A stretch of 13,199 nt of DNA from an uncultured Pseudomonadota bacterium (lineage in GTDB: Bacteria; Myxococcota_A; UBA9042; CAIXZC01): assembly GCA_937884235.1 (NCBI GenBank), contig CALGBT010000932.1, forward strand, positions 1-13,199, in the 5' to 3' direction. Both the position numbers and the translations under genes were made by a program. The notes beneath the pieces are model-generated. The model saw only the letters and a program-made list of their open reading frames with translations, made no database searches and was not told the DNA's origin. Positions 1-5,449 of the stretch are shown here, piece after piece (positions within the stretch are counted from its first letter, which is position 1; every line of letters begins with the position of its first letter).

Positions 1-741
1 GCCCACCTTCATGGCGACAATCTCCGGTCTGCCGTCGCCGTCAATGTCGCCAATGGCGAGACCGCTGGAGTTATCCATGGCCGGGCTGGCGATGTAGAAG
101 TGCTCATGGAGCCGGGCCTCGTCACCACCCTGGACTTCCAGTGCACCCTGGCATGAACCTGAAACCACCCGCAGTACTGCTGGGGCGTTGCAGCAGCCGT
201 CTTCCTCGCGACGATAGGTCAGGAACGCAACGTCGGGGGTGTCCTTCAGGTCGACCACGCCGTCGTGGTTGTCGTCAGTGAGATTTGCCACCACCGGGGC
301 CATGACAACATCGTCGTGATTGACCTTCTCCTCCGGGTCGTCCCAGTAGCATTCGAGTACGGGGGAGAAGACCCCGACCTCGGGTACGTAGTGGCACTCG
401 ATGTCCTCAACCGGCACTTCGATGACCTCCACCGAAGTCGTGTCAGCGCCGGCGTCAGCGGCCGGCTGTTCGCCGTCGGGAAAGGATACCCCATCCTCAG
501 CCCTGGTTTCTCCAGTCGTCACCCCGTCGCCCGGGGATACGATGTCATTTGCCCTGCCGCGGCCGTCAGTGAGTTGTGTGTCGCCGCGATTCTGATTGTA
601 TCCGTCGCCATCTTGCGGCGGGTTTCCTGAACCCCATCGAAAGTCGTCGTCGGGGACAATCTGGGAGGTCTTGTCAGCACCGCAGGCCAGGAGCGTGAGG
701 GTAAAGAGCAACATGGTCAGCAAGATGGTTGCGCCGCGCAT
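1..741 (-). CDS. FG-GAP/VCBS-repeat lipoprotein, partial (5' part, runs off left edge)
   Basis: The first 247 codons are visible; the frame is still open at base 1. Residues 1-20 form a lipoprotein signal peptide (Arg-2, hydrophobic core, lipobox LLAC with Cys-20), so the protein should be lipid-anchored in the envelope. Residues 21-110 are a low-complexity Asp/Gly/Thr-rich tether. From about 140 come repeats of the Ca-binding FG-GAP/VCBS kind: DDNHDGVVDLKDTPDV (156-171) and GDIDGDGRPEI (231-241), which suggest a beta-propeller continuing past the edge. Cys-116, -131, -183, -184 and -197 could form disulfides. The ATG at 741-739 is supported by GGGAGG at 753-758, 11 nt upstream, and by the signal peptide starting there. 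The biochemical role is unknown; related proteins are surface or adhesin-like. I am confident of the class, not of a function. Confidence 0.85.
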   Translation of the reverse strand, partial: MRGATILLTMLLFTLTLLACGADKTSQIVPDDDFRWGSGNPPQDGDGYNQNRGDTQLTDGRGRANDIVSPGDGVTTGETRAEDGVSFPDGEQPAADAGADTTSVEVIEVPVEDIECHYVPEVGVFSPVLECYWDDPEEKVNHDDVVMAPVVANLTDDNHDGVVDLKDTPDVAFLTYRREEDGCCNAPAVLRVVSGSCQGALEVQGGDEARLHEHFYIASPAMDNSSGLAIGDIDGDGRPEIVAMKVG

Positions 742-782
742 TTCCGTGCATGCCTCCCTCTGTGGACTCGATGGACAGGTTT

Positions 783-811
783 AGTCTACCTCCCCATCGA
801 TGGCGGAGCAA
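783..811 (-). promoter_or_regulatory. Candidate sigma70 promoter of the lipoprotein gene
   Basis: On the minus strand TTGCTC (811-806) is separated by 17 nt from TAGACT (788-783), about 40 nt upstream of the lipoprotein start codon. The hexamers match the consensus only partly and there is no supporting conserved motif. Confidence 0.35.
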
Positions 812-866
812 GGGGCTATTGCGGGTGCTTTGTGGCCGTTGGGTGTGGGTGTCGCGGCGCGCGCCT

Positions 867-897
867 GGTGGGCCTGGGCGGTGCCAGGCAGCCCACC
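867..897. repeat. 11-bp stem-loop in the intergenic region
   Basis: GGTGG plus GCCTGG (867-877) pairs with CCAGGC (884-889) plus CCACC (893-897), leaving a 6-nt loop and a 3-nt bulge at 890-892. It is not followed by a T run on either strand, so it is not a standard Rho-independent terminator. Confidence 0.5.
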
Positions 898-1178
898 GCT
901 CGGCGCCGCCGGCGCCTGCCGCCGTGGGTACCTCTGTGGCCGAGCATGTAAGCGATGGGTGGGATGTGGCGGAGACATCGGCTGACGTAGTTGGCTTGCA
1001 ACATCGGCCCGGGTGGTGCGGTTTGCGATGGCCGTCAGCACGGGCAACTGTAGGCCCATGCAAATCACCGGCAGCATGCGCGCGGGGTCAAAGGTGTTTG
1101 ATCCTGTTGCGGCAGAAATGCGGACCTCAAGCGCTGTTGCCCGGTAGCTGCAGGGGCAGTCAACGGGGTTGAAGAAAG

Positions 1179-1565
1179 TCAAAGCAACTCCCGTGGAGTC
1201 TTGCGCACCAAATCGGTCCGGTCGAAGTCAGAGTCGAAGCTCAGGAACTGCAGTCCCAGGGAGCGTGCGGCAGCGTACTGGTAGGCATCATCGAAGTCGA
1301 GGCGAAAACGGTTGCTGATTGCGGGCAGCAGGCGCAATTGGTCGAGGGGCAGGCGTAGAACCTGAATGGTGTTGATGTCAGCAATGAAGTCCCGCAGTGT
1401 TGCCAGGCGTTTCAAGCGCGTGAGGATGACTCCGATGGAGTGGAGACTGAAGTCAGTGATGTGGAGTTGTTCTACGGGCCTCGACTTCATGAACCTGCCC
1501 GCCTCGTCCGCACGTTCCTGCCCCAGCATCACTTCCAGCCAGATATTGGTATCGAGGAGGAACAT
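1179..1565 (-). CDS. vapC: PIN-domain ribonuclease toxin, VapC-like
   Basis: This 128-residue protein has the length and acidic residues of a single PIN domain, a Mg-dependent ribonuclease fold used by type II toxins to cleave RNA. The first strand LLDTNIWLE carries Asp-5. Asp-38 (TDFS) lies near the second conserved acidic position, DFDDAYQYA (90-98) carries Asp-92/Asp-93, and SFDSDFDRTD (109-118) carries Asp-111, -113 and -115. Its start codon shares one base with the stop of the upstream RHH gene (TGATG at 1563-1567), the usual translational coupling of an antitoxin-toxin pair, and GGAGAG a few bases upstream lies inside the antitoxin gene. The RNA target cannot be read from sequence. All expected acidic residues are present, so the toxin appears intact. 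Confidence 0.9.
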   Translation of the reverse strand: MFLLDTNIWLEVMLGQERADEAGRFMKSRPVEQLHITDFSLHSIGVILTRLKRLATLRDFIADINTIQVLRLPLDQLRLLPAISNRFRLDFDDAYQYAAARSLGLQFLSFDSDFDRTDLVRKTPRELL

Positions 1566-1825
1566 CAGGACTCTCTCCAGCTCTTGCCGAGTTCCTGAAG
1601 TTCCAGAGAGTTCTTCTCATCTTTCAGGTCGGCCAAGGCTCCAGCCCACTCCAGCCCCAGGCCTGTTCGAACAGGAATTGCCCCAGCATCGTCGCCGTCC
1701 AGGAGCGAAAGCACAGCTTCTCCCACGAGGGCGGAGAGCGTCTTGCCCTGCTCTGCTGCCTTGACTTTCAGCCGGCGATGGATGTGGGTGTCGAGGTAGA
1801 TTGTTGCTTGTTTGAGGTCAGTCAT
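1565..1825 (-). CDS. vapB: Ribbon-helix-helix antitoxin, VapB/CopG-like
   Basis: This 86-residue protein is the first gene of the pair. Residues 6-12 (QATIYLD) form the DNA-contacting strand, followed by helix A (about 14-25) and helix B (GKTLSALVGEAVLSLL, 27-42), the RHH fold that dimerises on DNA. The acidic, less conserved C-terminal part (about 55-86) would wrap and inhibit the PIN toxin encoded next. The start at 1825 has a strong Shine-Dalgarno, GGAGG at 1832-1836, 6 nt away. The operon is probably autoregulated: three copies of an 8-mer lie 20-50 bp upstream of the start. The family call is firm; the VapB name reflects the PIN partner. Confidence 0.88.
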   Translation of the reverse strand: MTDLKQATIYLDTHIHRRLKVKAAEQGKTLSALVGEAVLSLLDGDDAGAIPVRTGLGLEWAGALADLKDEKNSLELQELGKSWRES

Positions 1826-1845
1826 GGTGTACCTCCGCTGCTGAC

Positions 1846-1877
1846 AGCTTGACGTCTTGACGTTTAGATGTCAAGCT
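1846..1877. promoter_or_regulatory. Toxin-antitoxin operator with repeated CTTGACGT sites
   Basis: Two tandem exact copies of CTTGACGT (1848-1855, 1856-1863) are followed after 4 bp by a third, inverted copy with one mismatch (ATGTCAAG, 1868-1875). The outer edges make a perfect 8-bp inverted repeat, AGCTTGAC (1846-1853) and GTCAAGCT (1870-1877). RHH antitoxins bind short repeated sites next to their own promoter. On the minus strand a consensus TTGACA (1874-1869) lies inside the third copy and could be the -35 element, though no good -10 is seen 16-18 nt downstream. Binding here would block transcription of the antitoxin-toxin operon. Confidence 0.75.
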
Positions 1878-2029
1878 CTGGTTCTCTCTGCTCAAGGGCT
1901 TGTGTCCCGGCTCCGAGTTGCGCGGCGAAGGCCGATTGCCCGGAGGGCTATGATTGTGTCAACGGCATCTGTGCGGTGTTCAACGGTACCGAGCCGGCGG
2001 ACCCTGCGGACGAAGACCCCTGTGCCTGA
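1868..2029 (+). pseudogene. 3' remnant of a Cys-rich secreted protein gene
   Basis: The plus-strand frame reads up to 53 residues to a stop at 2027-2029. From residue 12 (base 1901) it looks like real protein: Cys-12, -18, -24, -30 and -35 spaced x5, x5, x5, x4, with ADCPEGYDCVNGICAVFNG (22-40), then a Pro/Asp-rich end with Cys-52. This resembles the C-terminal disulfide modules of surface proteins like the 611-residue peptidase in this window. There is no Shine-Dalgarno before the only ATG (1868), the codon before it is a stop, and the ATG lies inside the antitoxin operator. A strong hairpin follows at 2041. I read it as the tail of a once longer gene whose 5' part was replaced by the toxin-antitoxin operon. 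A short functional peptide gene is the less likely alternative. Confidence 0.5.
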
Positions 2030-2040
2030 TCCCCTGAGCT

Positions 2041-2087
2041 TGCCAATGGCTTCGGCGGCGGCCGTCCCCCGCCGCCGAAGCCTGGCA
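2041..2087. terminator. Strong hairpin between converging gene ends
   Basis: GGCTTCGGCGGCGG (2048-2061) and CCGCCGCCGAAGCC (2069-2082) form a perfect 14-bp stem with a 7-nt loop. TGCCA (2041-2045) and TGGCA (2083-2087) extend it by 5 bp across a 2-nt bulge. It lies between the plus-strand remnant (stop 2029) and the minus-strand methyltransferase (stop 2093), so it probably terminates both ways. No T run follows on either strand, so termination may depend on stem strength or other factors. Confidence 0.65.
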
Positions 2088-2092
2088 CCCCT

Positions 2093-2896
2093 TCAGACTC
2101 GCTTGCCAATAACCATCGCCTGACTTCCCTCTACTCCCGCGTGATGCAGCAACTCCTCGACACCGCGGGTGGCCGCGTAGGGAAGGAGTGTCAGGGCCAG
2201 ATCGCGGATACCCTCCAAGCTCTTGAGCACGGGCCAGTCGTGGCGAGCGGGGTGGTCGAGCCAGCGCATGGGACCAGAGCGGATGTGGTAGTTGGATTCG
2301 GCATGAACAATCTTCAGGCCCTCGCCGGCCATCAGGTCCGACAGGGAATCGACGGTGTAGCGGCGCACGTGCTTGGGGTCGTAGTCCGGTGGTTCGATGG
2401 GGACGAAGATGGCCACCAGCCCACCTTTGCGGGCGACTTCAATCAACTGGGAGACGGTCCGTCGATCGTCGGGGACATGTTCCAGCACATGCGAGGCGAG
2501 GACCAGGTCGGCGCGACGGGGTGGGGTGGGTACCGATCCGTCCTCGGCCAGGGCTCGAAACCACTCGCCACTGTAACGGTCGAGCCGCGGGTCGGCGGAA
2601 ATGGCCTGCACCGCAGCCTCAGACAGTTCGACGCCCATCAATGTGCAAGCGGTGGGGAAGTGGAAGAGCAGGTCGCCGGTGCCGAATCCCAATTCGAAGA
2701 TGCGGGCATCGTCGCACGAGAAACCGAGTTGTCCGAGTACCTCGAGCAGTCGGTTCTTGCGGTAGCGGCAGTCGTCCCGAAAGACCCACCGCCAACGGTT
2801 GGCCCGGTAGAACTCGCCTTCGTACAGGTCTTTTTGCTGCGAGAGAATGTCGCGGAGTGACGGGCGGTTTGGAAAGACGCCTCCGAATGCATGCAT
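2093..2896 (-). CDS. Class I SAM-dependent methyltransferase
   Basis: A 267-residue soluble protein with a Rossmann-type methyltransferase core. Motif I is ELGFGTG (68-74). The acidic residue for the SAM ribose is probably Glu-90 (MGVELSE). The SHVLEHVPDD block (135-144) is typical of Methyltransf_11/UbiE-like enzymes, followed by GGLVAIFVPIEPP (158-170). The first ~55 residues, rich in Arg, Trp and aromatics (RANRWRWVFRDDCRYRKN), are an N-terminal cap that may hold the substrate. The start at 2896 has GGAGG at 2903-2907, 6 nt away. It lies 178 bp downstream of the acyl-CoA ligase on the same strand, with a GGCGCC-GGCGCC palindrome (3062-3073) just after the ligase stop, so co-transcription is uncertain. 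The substrate cannot be inferred; a small molecule, glycan or lipid is more likely than RNA. Confidence 0.85.
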   Translation of the reverse strand: MHAFGGVFPNRPSLRDILSQQKDLYEGEFYRANRWRWVFRDDCRYRKNRLLEVLGQLGFSCDDARIFELGFGTGDLLFHFPTACTLMGVELSEAAVQAISADPRLDRYSGEWFRALAEDGSVPTPPRRADLVLASHVLEHVPDDRRTVSQLIEVARKGGLVAIFVPIEPPDYDPKHVRRYTVDSLSDLMAGEGLKIVHAESNYHIRSGPMRWLDHPARHDWPVLKSLEGIRDLALTLLPYAATRGVEELLHHAGVEGSQAMVIGKRV

Positions 2897-3061
2897 GGTA
2901 CACCTCCATCGTGCAGGGCGGATGCTTGTGTTGCAATGTCGGTGCCATGAGCGCGGTTGGCGCTATTGCGGCGGCTGCGCATTGCCCCCGGTGCCTCTGC
3001 CGCGGCATTGCTACTCCGCTACGGGAGCAGTGCTGCCCCGGCGGCCTTTCGTCGCTTGGAC

Positions 3062-3073
3062 GGCGCCGGCGCC
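3062..3073. terminator. GC palindrome directly after the acyl-CoA ligase stop
   Basis: GGCGCCGGCGCC is a perfect 12-bp palindrome starting 2 nt after the ligase stop codon on the minus strand. It may be a weak terminator or just a GC-rich element; no T run follows. The rest of the 178-bp gap up to the methyltransferase start shows only minor inverted repeats and no clear promoter. Confidence 0.3.
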
Positions 3074-3074
3074 G

Positions 3075-4853
3075 CTACGCGTAGATTTGGTCGATGATGG
3101 TGGCGTACTTCTGGTTGACGAATTTGCGGCGAGTCTTGAGGGTGGCGGTGACTTCTCCGGTGGCCTGGGTGAATTCGGCGGGCATGATGTGGAACTTCTT
3201 GACGCGCTCGTACTGGGCCAGTTGCTGGTTGCCGGTCTCGATGCGCTGCTGGTAGAGAGCATGGACCCGGGGGAGGGCCACTAGTTCATCACGGTTGGTG
3301 TAGGTCAAGCCCTGCTCCCGGGCCCACTCTTCAAGGGCCGGAAAGTTGGGGACGACGAGCGCCGAGATGAACTTGCGGTCGTCACCGATGGCCACGAGTT
3401 GCTCGATGTAGAAGTCCTGCCTGAGAACCGTTTCGATATGCTGGGGAGCGATGTTCTTGCCTCCCGATGTGATGATCAGGTCCTTCTTACGATCGGTGAT
3501 GCGCAGGAATCCCCGGTCATCGAGTTCTCCGATGTCCCCGGTGCTGAACCAGCCGTCCTCCGTGAGCACTTCCCGTGTTGCTTCCGGCTTGTTCCAGTAG
3601 CCCTTCATGATGTTGGGGCCGCGCACGATGATCTCCCCGTCTGCGGCGATCTTGACCTCCACCCCTTTGACCGGCTTGCCCACGGTTCCGAAGAGGAAGT
3701 CGTGTGGCCGATTCACCGACAGCGTCGGCGACGTCTCAGTCAGTCCATATCCCTGACAGACGAGAATGCCGCAGGCGAGGAAGAACTCCTCGATATTCTG
3801 CGCCAGCTTCGCACCACCGGCAGCTAGAAACTTCTTGGGCCCACCGACGATGTTCCGCACCTTGCTGAGCACCAGCCGGTCTGCCAGGCGGTGCTGGAAT
3901 CGCAACATTGGGCCGGCCGTACCCTGCCGGGTGGCGTACTGGTATCGGCTGCCCGTTTGGATGGCCCAGTTGAAAATGGCGCGCCGGTGCGGGGGGGCCT
4001 TCTCCACCTTGGCGTGGGCCGTGGAATAGATCTTCTCAAAGAGGCGCGGGACACTGCACATGGCTGTAGGGCGAACGTCGGCGAAGAGCTCAAGCACATT
4101 TCTCGGGTCATCGAGGAAGCTCACCGAGGCCCCTTTGACAAAGAGGTAGTAGCACCAGACCCGCTCGAAGACATGGGAAAGCGGCAGGAAGCTCAGGGAG
4201 CGATCCTCCGGCCCGACGTCGAAATCTTCGTCGATGGTATGAAACTGGTGAAAGAGGTTGGCGTGGGAGAGCATGACGCCTTTGGGCTCGCCCGTGGTGC
4301 CGGAGGTGTAGATGATGGTGACGAGGTCCTCGGTGTCTCCCTGAGCGAGGTTGGCGTCGAGGCGCTCGTCCAGTTCCTGAGCTTCTCCTTCGGCCAGGAA
4401 GTCGGAGAAGGTGATAATCCTGTTGTCGCCCTGCTCCCCCAGTTCATCGTAGGTGACGATGAGCTCCAAGCTGCTTCTGCCCAGGAGCGGCCGAGCATGT
4501 TCCAACTGCTCTTGATTGCCGACGAAGAGAATGCGAAGTCCCGAATCATCGACGATGTATCTGGTTTGTTCCCCAGTGTTGGTGGCGTAGATGGGGACCG
4601 AAGTGGCAAATGCGATGAGGGCCGCCAGGTCGGTGATGGCCCATTCCGGGCGGTTGTCCGAGAAGATGCCCACCCGGTCATGGCGGGCAATGCCGCGGCC
4701 CAGCAGTGCGGCGGCGATGGCTCGGGCTTGCCGGATGAAATCGGTGTAGGTGGTCTCCTGCCACTCCCCGGACACCTTGCGTCGCAGTGCGACCTTGCTG
4801 CCGAACTTCGCACTGCGCTCGATGATGAATGTCGCCAGGTGTTCTTTGCTCAT
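3075..4853 (-). CDS. Long-chain fatty-acid--CoA ligase (AMP-forming)
   Basis: This 592-residue enzyme of the ANL superfamily activates fatty acids with ATP to acyl-AMP and then acyl-CoA. All core motifs are intact: the P-loop YTSGTTGEPKG (182-192), QGYGLTET (367-374), GWFSTGD with the ribose-binding Asp-440, the hinge region RITDRKKDLIITSGGKN (451-467), and a C-terminal TLKTRR (571-576) whose Lys-573 fits the catalytic lysine. The length (~600) and the TLKTRR ending match long-chain synthetases of the FadD15/ACSL type rather than acetyl-CoA synthetase. There is no signal peptide or clear membrane segment, so the enzyme is cytoplasmic or peripheral. The start at 4853 follows GGAGG at 4861-4865. 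It is divergent from the DUF2505 gene across ~107 bp. The role is probably fatty-acid uptake, degradation or lipid remodelling; chain length is not readable. Confidence 0.95.
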   Translation of the reverse strand: MSKEHLATFIIERSAKFGSKVALRRKVSGEWQETTYTDFIRQARAIAAALLGRGIARHDRVGIFSDNRPEWAITDLAALIAFATSVPIYATNTGEQTRYIVDDSGLRILFVGNQEQLEHARPLLGRSSLELIVTYDELGEQGDNRIITFSDFLAEGEAQELDERLDANLAQGDTEDLVTIIYTSGTTGEPKGVMLSHANLFHQFHTIDEDFDVGPEDRSLSFLPLSHVFERVWCYYLFVKGASVSFLDDPRNVLELFADVRPTAMCSVPRLFEKIYSTAHAKVEKAPPHRRAIFNWAIQTGSRYQYATRQGTAGPMLRFQHRLADRLVLSKVRNIVGGPKKFLAAGGAKLAQNIEEFFLACGILVCQGYGLTETSPTLSVNRPHDFLFGTVGKPVKGVEVKIAADGEIIVRGPNIMKGYWNKPEATREVLTEDGWFSTGDIGELDDRGFLRITDRKKDLIITSGGKNIAPQHIETVLRQDFYIEQLVAIGDDRKFISALVVPNFPALEEWAREQGLTYTNRDELVALPRVHALYQQRIETGNQQLAQYERVKKFHIMPAEFTQATGEVTATLKTRRKFVNQKYATIIDQIYA

Positions 4854-4874
4854 GCTCTCCCCTCCGCTGCCCCA

Positions 4875-4903
4875 ACCTTAGAGAGTTGTCTTTTCGTTGA
4901 CAA
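4875..4903 (-). promoter_or_regulatory. Candidate promoter of the acyl-CoA ligase
   Basis: On the minus strand TTGTCA (4903-4898) and TAAGGT (4880-4875) are 17 nt apart, placing a transcript start near 4868 and giving a leader of about 15 nt that just includes the Shine-Dalgarno. Confidence 0.45.
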
Positions 4904-4909
4904 GAAAAG
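4886..4909. repeat. Nested inverted repeats in the divergent promoter region
   Basis: TTGTC (4886-4890) pairs with GACAA (4899-4903), and CTTTTC (4890-4895) pairs with GAAAAG (4904-4909). The two overlapping repeats cover the candidate -35 of the ligase promoter and lie about 50-75 bp before the start of the divergent DUF2505 gene. They could be an operator for a regulator acting on both genes. A possible plus-strand -10 (TAAGAT, 4914-4919) follows. Confidence 0.35.
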
Positions 4910-4960
4910 CCGCTAAGATGTGCCCCAGTTTGACGCATGTTCTACGCACGGAGGAACCCG

Positions 4961-5449
4961 ATGGCCCAACGCTACGCCAAGACAACTCGTTATCCTGCAA
5001 ATGTCGAAAAGCTCCTGGAGATTCTCATGGACCCGGACTTTCAAGTTGCTCGGGAGAAGGTCCAGGGTTCGCTGGAGGTAACGGTGAAAGACCGCAGCCG
5101 CAGCGACGACCAGTACATCTACGAGGTCCACACCGTGGACTACGCCAAGGGCATTACGGGCATTGACAAGAGCAAGACCGAGACGGCCCTGGCGGTCTAT
5201 ACCTGGGATCTGGCCAATCGCCGCTGTCGCTGGACCTGGGACGGTCCGCACTCCAACCGCGTCAAGGTCTGGGGCCATCTGATTCTGCATGTCGCCGGCG
5301 ACGAGACCGACCTGGAAGGTGATTTCCATGTGGACGTGAGCGTGCCGCTGGTCGGTGGCAAGATTGAGCGGGAAGTGATCAAAGAGACAATCAAAGGCTG
5401 GGACCGCTATGAATCAGTGGTCCGGAAGTTCATCGCCGAACGGGAATAG
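4961..5449 (+). CDS. DUF2505-like SRPBCC-fold protein
   Basis: A 162-residue protein without signal peptide or membrane segment. The opening MAQRYAKTTRYPANVEKLLEIL, alternating strands through the middle (VTVKDRSRSDDQYIYEV, CRWTWDGPHSNRVKVWG, LILHVAGDETDLEGDF) and a long C-terminal helix (GGKIEREVIKETIKGWDRYESVV) fit the polyketide-cyclase/START-like helix-grip fold and resemble DUF2505, whose role is uncertain but which may bind a hydrophobic ligand. I chose ATG 4961 over the in-frame ATG at 4937 because GGAGG (4950-4954) lies 6 nt before it. It is divergent from the acyl-CoA ligase, so a lipid-related role is possible but only inferred. Its last 20 bp overlap the end of the converging peptidase gene. 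Confidence 0.7.
   Translation: MAQRYAKTTRYPANVEKLLEILMDPDFQVAREKVQGSLEVTVKDRSRSDDQYIYEVHTVDYAKGITGIDKSKTETALAVYTWDLANRRCRWTWDGPHSNRVKVWGHLILHVAGDETDLEGDFHVDVSVPLVGGKIEREVIKETIKGWDRYESVVRKFIAERE

Larger units (their letters stand above)
742..1178. other. 437-bp gene-free stretch with dense GC palindromes
   Basis: No credible coding region is seen: open frames on both strands overlap each other, are rich in Pro, Arg and Ala, lack a Shine-Dalgarno sequence and resemble no family I know. The stretch lies between the 3' end of the toxin gene and the lipoprotein start, so it holds that gene's leader and promoter. Between 856 and 916 there are three consecutive palindromic elements: GGCGCGCGCC at 856-865, an 11-bp stem-loop at 867-897, and GGCGCC-GCC-GGCGCC at 902-916. 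These could be a transcript terminator, a structured RNA or a REP-like repeat. Nothing recognisable was found in 920-1178. Confidence 0.5.

Noticed and set aside
1058..1147. A 29-codon plus-strand ORF (ATG 1058)
   Set aside because: It has no Shine-Dalgarno, no family resemblance, and a length expected by chance.
674..1182. Several overlapping open frames in the region upstream of the lipoprotein
   Set aside because: They compete in different frames, have Pro/Arg/Ala-rich products and lack ribosome sites or family resemblance.
1846..1877. Repeated 8-mers as a mini-CRISPR or phage attachment site
   Set aside because: The units are too short and have no spacers; position directly before an RHH antitoxin gene explains them as an operator.
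3891..4916. A 341-codon plus-strand open frame opposite the acyl-CoA ligase
   Set aside because: The ligase on the minus strand carries every family motif; the antisense frame has none and no ribosome site.
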